Source: Bacteroidota bacterium (GTDB lineage: Bacteria > Bacteroidota > Bacteroidia > Chitinophagales > Chitinophagaceae). From it: DNA of 64,000 bases. This document shows, in pieces, positions 60,684-64,000 of this stretch (position 1 is its first letter; each line of letters begins with the position of its first letter). The notes beneath the pieces are model-generated. The model saw only the letters and a list, made by a program, of their open reading frames with translations, had not been told where the DNA came from and did no database searches. The position numbers were made by a program, and so were the translations under genes. The stretch spans positions 1-64,000 of the forward strand of contig JAFAFV010000214.1 of the NCBI GenBank assembly GCA_023423285.1, in the 5' to 3' direction.

Positions 60684-61691
60684 ATGAACTTTTTTGCACC
60701 GATACATATTGAAAACTTACAACCGCCCATTCAATACGGTGATCGTATTCTTTTAATCGGCTCCTGCTTTACAGAACATATTGGCAACGCCCTGGTTGAA
60801 CATAAGTTCAATGTGCTGCAAAATCCAAACGGCATTTTATTTGATCCCGCAAGTGTTTATAACGCCATTGTTTCTTATATAAACTATCAGCCTCACGCTG
60901 AAGAAGACCTGGTTTACTTAAACGAACTCTGGCAAAGCTGGGAGTACCATTCAAGATATTCAGGTGTGGATCAGCAAACTGTTTTATCGAAAATAAATGA
61001 AAGTCGGCAGCAGGCACATGAGTTTTTAAAAACTGCCGACTGGCTTATTGTTACGCTGGGTTCTTCTTTTTCTTACAGGCTAAACGATAATAACCCTGAA
61101 TCTCGCTTTAATCAATTGAAAGTTGCCAATTGCCACCGCGCGCCGGGGCAATGGTTTGATAAAAAAATGCTTTCGATTGAGGAGATCATTATGCTGCTTG
61201 ACAATAGTTACCACAGGCTGAGGTTGTTTAACCCCGCACTAAAGATACTGTTTACTATAAGCCCTGTAAGGCACTTACGAGATGGCGTGGTAGATAACAA
61301 CCGCAGCAAGGCGCGGCTGATAGAGGCCGTGCATCGTATAGTAAACAAATTTCCTGCTGCCTATTATTTTCCGGCATATGAATTAGTAATAGATGTGCTG
61401 CGCGATTATCGCTTTTATGATGTGGACCTGGCGCATCCTAATTATGCAGCTACCGAGTTTGTACTGGAAAAGTTTACCACACACTGCATTGATGAAGCAA
61501 GCCGGCAACTGATGAAAGAGGTAAAGCAAATTGCCCTGGCCAGAAAACATCGTGCTTTTCAGCCCGAAACCAATGCCCATAAGGCTTTTTTGAAGACCCA
61601 TTACGAAAAGGCCAAAGTGCTTGCTGAAAAATATTCTTTTTTAGACATGACGGAGGATATTCAGTATTTCTGTAATGCCGAAGATAAATGA
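60684..61691 (+). CDS. GSCFA domain protein
   Basis: The 335-residue protein starts MNFFAPIHIENLQPPIQYGD and has the family-naming motif IGSCFTEHIG at about 26-35, with a second block TLGSSFSYRL near 130 and FTISPVRHLRDG near 195-206. The set of Ser, Asn/Gly and His-containing blocks recalls SGNH/GDSL hydrolases, with Ser27 a candidate nucleophile. GSCFA proteins are widespread in Bacteroidota and their substrate is unknown. The ATG at 60684 fits family starts; ATGs at 60651 and 60669 are also possible. Confidence 0.88.
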   Translation: MNFFAPIHIENLQPPIQYGDRILLIGSCFTEHIGNALVEHKFNVLQNPNGILFDPASVYNAIVSYINYQPHAEEDLVYLNELWQSWEYHSRYSGVDQQTVLSKINESRQQAHEFLKTADWLIVTLGSSFSYRLNDNNPESRFNQLKVANCHRAPGQWFDKKMLSIEEIIMLLDNSYHRLRLFNPALKILFTISPVRHLRDGVVDNNRSKARLIEAVHRIVNKFPAAYYFPAYELVIDVLRDYRFYDVDLAHPNYAATEFVLEKFTTHCIDEASRQLMKEVKQIALARKHRAFQPETNAHKAFLKTHYEKAKVLAEKYSFLDMTEDIQYFCNAEDK

Positions 61692-61835
61692 TGTAATGCC
61701 CTGGCATACTAAAACCATTTGTATCATTAACCATTTCAGATAAATAAATAACTACTGCCGCGAAATGCCTTTGAGGAGATTTGTTTCTGTTTTCCGATGC
61801 AATCTTACTGTAACGATCAGAGTCTTCTATGTGAG

Positions 61836-62963
61836 CTATTCTTCTTTATTTTTTAGTTTCATCAACAGCGCATAGGCGCCCTTTATTACAATTTTTTTCC
61901 CGAGGAGGCTGTCGGCATCAACAATAGCTGTATAAGCGTATTCACTGTTTCCGATGTTGACTTCCTTCATCTCGAACCTGTTGTTAGCGGTATTCTCAAA
62001 AACATATTGCCTTCCTTCAAAAGTTACGATGGCATCATCGGGAAGGGCCTTAACGGTTTTTGTATCAAGTTGTATTTCAGCGTTCATATACATACCCGGC
62101 AACAATGAAGCATCATAATTAAAAAAATGACAATGCACCTCCGTTGTACCTTCTGCAGTTACATCTTTATTAATGAGGATGACTTCGCAATGATATTTTT
62201 TATCTGGATTAGTATTGGTGTAAGCAACCAACTTTTGGCCAATGTATAATTTTCTTACATCTCTTTCAAAAACCCTCAGGTTTAAATGAATATCACCCGG
62301 ATTTACCAATTCAAACATTACTTCTGAAGGGGCTATATACTTTCCTATGTTTACATTTACCTTGGTTACATAACCAGAAATTGGGGAATAAACATTTGTA
62401 CTTCTTGTTATCGTGCCCGAACTGACCGATGCAGGATTAATGTTTACAAGCCGTAATTGTTGTGCTAACGAATTCATTAAAATTTGCTGACTATTTGCTT
62501 CTGCCTGCGCTTGCTGCATTACCTTATCACTGCTGGCCTGGCTCTGATTCAGTTCCTTCTGGCGTTTATAATCTTGTTCAGCATATTGCAATTTTGTTTT
62601 TGCCATCAGGTAATCCTGTTGCAATTGTACATATTGCTGATCTTCCATTCTTGCAATTACCTGCCCTTTCCCTACGTGCATGCCCGGCAATAAATTTGTA
62701 CTTCTTAAATAACCCCCCAAAGGAGCGGACACCGAGATCATGTTTTGGGGCGGGACATCAATTTTGCCGTTTAATTTAATCACTGACGAAATTTCTTTGT
62801 CTTCAACGCTGCCGATCATGATATCAGCATTTTTGTACTGTACATCAGTTAATACTGCTATATTTTCATTTTCCTCTGGCTGTGCCTGCTCTGCAGTTTC
62901 GGTATTACAGTTTACAAGTAATACTGTAATAGCCACGGATGCGAAATAGATACTCAATTTCAT
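61836..62963 (-). CDS. Membrane fusion protein of an RND efflux system, CusB/CzcB-like
   Basis: The 375-residue protein has a lipobox (VLLVNC, Cys19), so it is a periplasmic lipoprotein. An alpha-hairpin with YVQLQQDYLMAKTKLQYAEQDYKRQKELNQSQASSDK is flanked by lipoyl-like halves (GYLRSTNLLPGMHVGKGQVIARME, and YSPISGYVTKVNVNIGKYIAPSEVMFELV). Beta-barrel and membrane-proximal domains follow. Such adaptors connect an inner-membrane RND pump to an outer-membrane channel and export metal ions. It is 29 bases downstream of a TolC-like gene on the same strand. Metal specificity is not readable. Confidence 0.88.
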   Translation of the reverse strand: MKLSIYFASVAITVLLVNCNTETAEQAQPEENENIAVLTDVQYKNADIMIGSVEDKEISSVIKLNGKIDVPPQNMISVSAPLGGYLRSTNLLPGMHVGKGQVIARMEDQQYVQLQQDYLMAKTKLQYAEQDYKRQKELNQSQASSDKVMQQAQAEANSQQILMNSLAQQLRLVNINPASVSSGTITRSTNVYSPISGYVTKVNVNIGKYIAPSEVMFELVNPGDIHLNLRVFERDVRKLYIGQKLVAYTNTNPDKKYHCEVILINKDVTAEGTTEVHCHFFNYDASLLPGMYMNAEIQLDTKTVKALPDDAIVTFEGRQYVFENTANNRFEMKEVNIGNSEYAYTAIVDADSLLGKKIVIKGAYALLMKLKNKEE

Positions 62964-62992
62964 GTTCCTGTTTTTATTTGTAGCGTTCAGCT

Positions 62993-64000
62993 TTATTTGT
63001 TCAGATAAATTAATGAAATCACACTTTTATTATAATCGTTCTGCAAATCAATATATGTATTCTGAATACTAATAGCCTGGTTGATGAGCATCACATATTC
63101 AAGGTAGTTGATCTGACCGTTTAAAAATTGTTTGTTGGCCGTTTCGTGAATGGTACTGATATTTTTTAAATATCGGTTGTGATACTCGCCCAGCATTTGC
63201 CTTAAGTGATTGTATTGTGCATAATATTTTAAGTAAGCATTTTGTAAAGCCTGCTTTTCTATTTGATAATTATTTGCAGCTACCTGCTCATTAATGCGGC
63301 CGGCTTTTATCCTGGCCTTTTGCGCCCCGGTAAATATTGGGATACCAATACCAATCTGTCCGGAATGAAACCTTTCACCAGCGTTGTATACATTATTGTC
63401 AGGGCCTGAACCCTGAAAACTGTTGTTGCTGTATCCCACCATCAGCTCTGGTAAAAGCTTTGACCGCTCCACATCGGTATGAACTTTTACAATTTGTTGT
63501 TGCAACTCTGCAACTTTTAGGGCAGGATGTTCCTGTATGCTTTCAAAATTAAGTAAGGTATCATCGTTTAATGTGAGTACAGATACTGTTGGTATGTACC
63601 TGTTATCTGTATTGAGCAGCAACCTGAATATTTCTTCCAGCATCAGCATTTGCTGTGTTGCCTGTTCCTGTTGCAATTGTATAGCTGTACTTTGGGTTTC
63701 AAACGTTGTTTTCTCAAGAATGTTACTTTCACCTTTTTGCAGCCTGATGTTTGCCCGTTGCAAAAGATTTGCGTAAAGCGAATCCATACTTTTTAGTAGT
63801 GCACTTTTTCGCTGCAAATACACGTGATTATAGTATGTTTCTGTAACTACTCTCTTTAACTCGTATTCTCTTAATGAAACATTCATCATTGCAGCTTCCC
63901 ATTCTTTGGAAAATAATTGCTTTTGTTTTTGATACACAGCAGGCATACTGAATGATTGCGATACGATTATTTTTGTATCGAAATAAGAACTGTTGACCTG
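62993..64000 (-). CDS. TolC-like outer-membrane factor, 5' end outside the window
   Basis: The reading frame is open through the window edge and reads QVNSSYFDTKIIVSQSFSMPAVYQKQK upstream of the first internal Met (63946), so this is a partial gene with at least 335 codons. The protein is made of long heptad-like helices (about residues 20-130 and 210-330) and short strands, as in outer-membrane efflux factors. It matches CusC/CzcC-like proteins. In Bacteroidota this domain is sometimes fused to the C-terminus of a CusA/CzcA pump, so the missing part could be a whole RND transporter. Confidence 0.85.
   Translation of the reverse strand, partial: QVNSSYFDTKIIVSQSFSMPAVYQKQKQLFSKEWEAAMMNVSLREYELKRVVTETYYNHVYLQRKSALLKSMDSLYANLLQRANIRLQKGESNILEKTTFETQSTAIQLQQEQATQQMLMLEEIFRLLLNTDNRYIPTVSVLTLNDDTLLNFESIQEHPALKVAELQQQIVKVHTDVERSKLLPELMVGYSNNSFQGSGPDNNVYNAGERFHSGQIGIGIPIFTGAQKARIKAGRINEQVAANNYQIEKQALQNAYLKYYAQYNHLRQMLGEYHNRYLKNISTIHETANKQFLNGQINYLEYVMLINQAISIQNTYIDLQNDYNKSVISLIYLNK

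Overview
The window looks like chromosomal DNA of a Bacteroidota bacterium, most probably Chitinophagia/Chitinophagaceae-like. The markers are a SecD-SecF fusion, a class III glutamine synthetase, a CcoN-CcoO fused cbb3 oxidase, a TonB-dependent receptor, a GSCFA-domain protein, Nramp and RND systems of the Bacteroidota type, few Shine-Dalgarno sequences, and TAnnTTTG promoter boxes (sometimes with TTTG 19 bp upstream). Most of it is ordinary housekeeping DNA. The accessory parts are a cassette-like DUF4238 gene at the left edge, an intergenic repeat patch at 24.1-24.5 kb, a nonsense-interrupted acetyltransferase, and a metal-efflux locus cut by the right edge.

Layout. 0-9 kb: DUF4238 gene, fructose-bisphosphate aldolase, glutamine synthetase III, an unknown polytopic membrane protein, proC, and pyrG behind a long leader that ends in a terminator-like hairpin touching the start codon. 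9-18 kb: SecDF, aspartate aminotransferase, an acetyltransferase, a TPP-riboswitch-controlled TonB receptor (thiamine uptake), an initiator-type tRNA-Met, and an acyltransferase. 18-28 kb: a 55-residue lipoprotein, DUF72, an NAD(P)H-oxidoreductase/UbiA fusion, era-der, two tandem repeat-rich lipoproteins, the repeat patch, TrpB2 and a BlaI/BlaR1 pair. 28-40.5 kb: an oxygen/NO-responsive respiratory island: Crp/Fnr regulator, truncated globin, hemerythrin, hemerythrin-like protein, ccoI-ccoS-ccoNO-ccoQ-ccoP-ccoG-ccoH, a SafE-like protein and UspA. TGA-N6-TCA dyads lie before three of its transcription units. 40.5-52 kb: DUF423, aroK, a broken GNAT gene, glutaryl-CoA dehydrogenase, a DUF3267 peptidase, M3 peptidase, dodecin, isocitrate dehydrogenase, a second Crp-like regulator, and an MntR/Nramp operon with a three-half-site operator. 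52-64 kb: DUF4230, membrane pyrophosphatase, a saccharopine-dehydrogenase-like enzyme, Cu/Zn SOD, thioredoxin reductase, folB, a DUF1080 protein, rlmB, a GSCFA protein and RND efflux components.

The least explained signal is a 63-bp element found twice, upstream of the small lipoprotein (18526-18588) and of uspA (40377-40439). The copies align without gaps and consist of two conserved blocks at fixed spacing, which suggests a shared, uncharacterised regulon. No phage, transposase, CRISPR array or recognisable defence system was seen.
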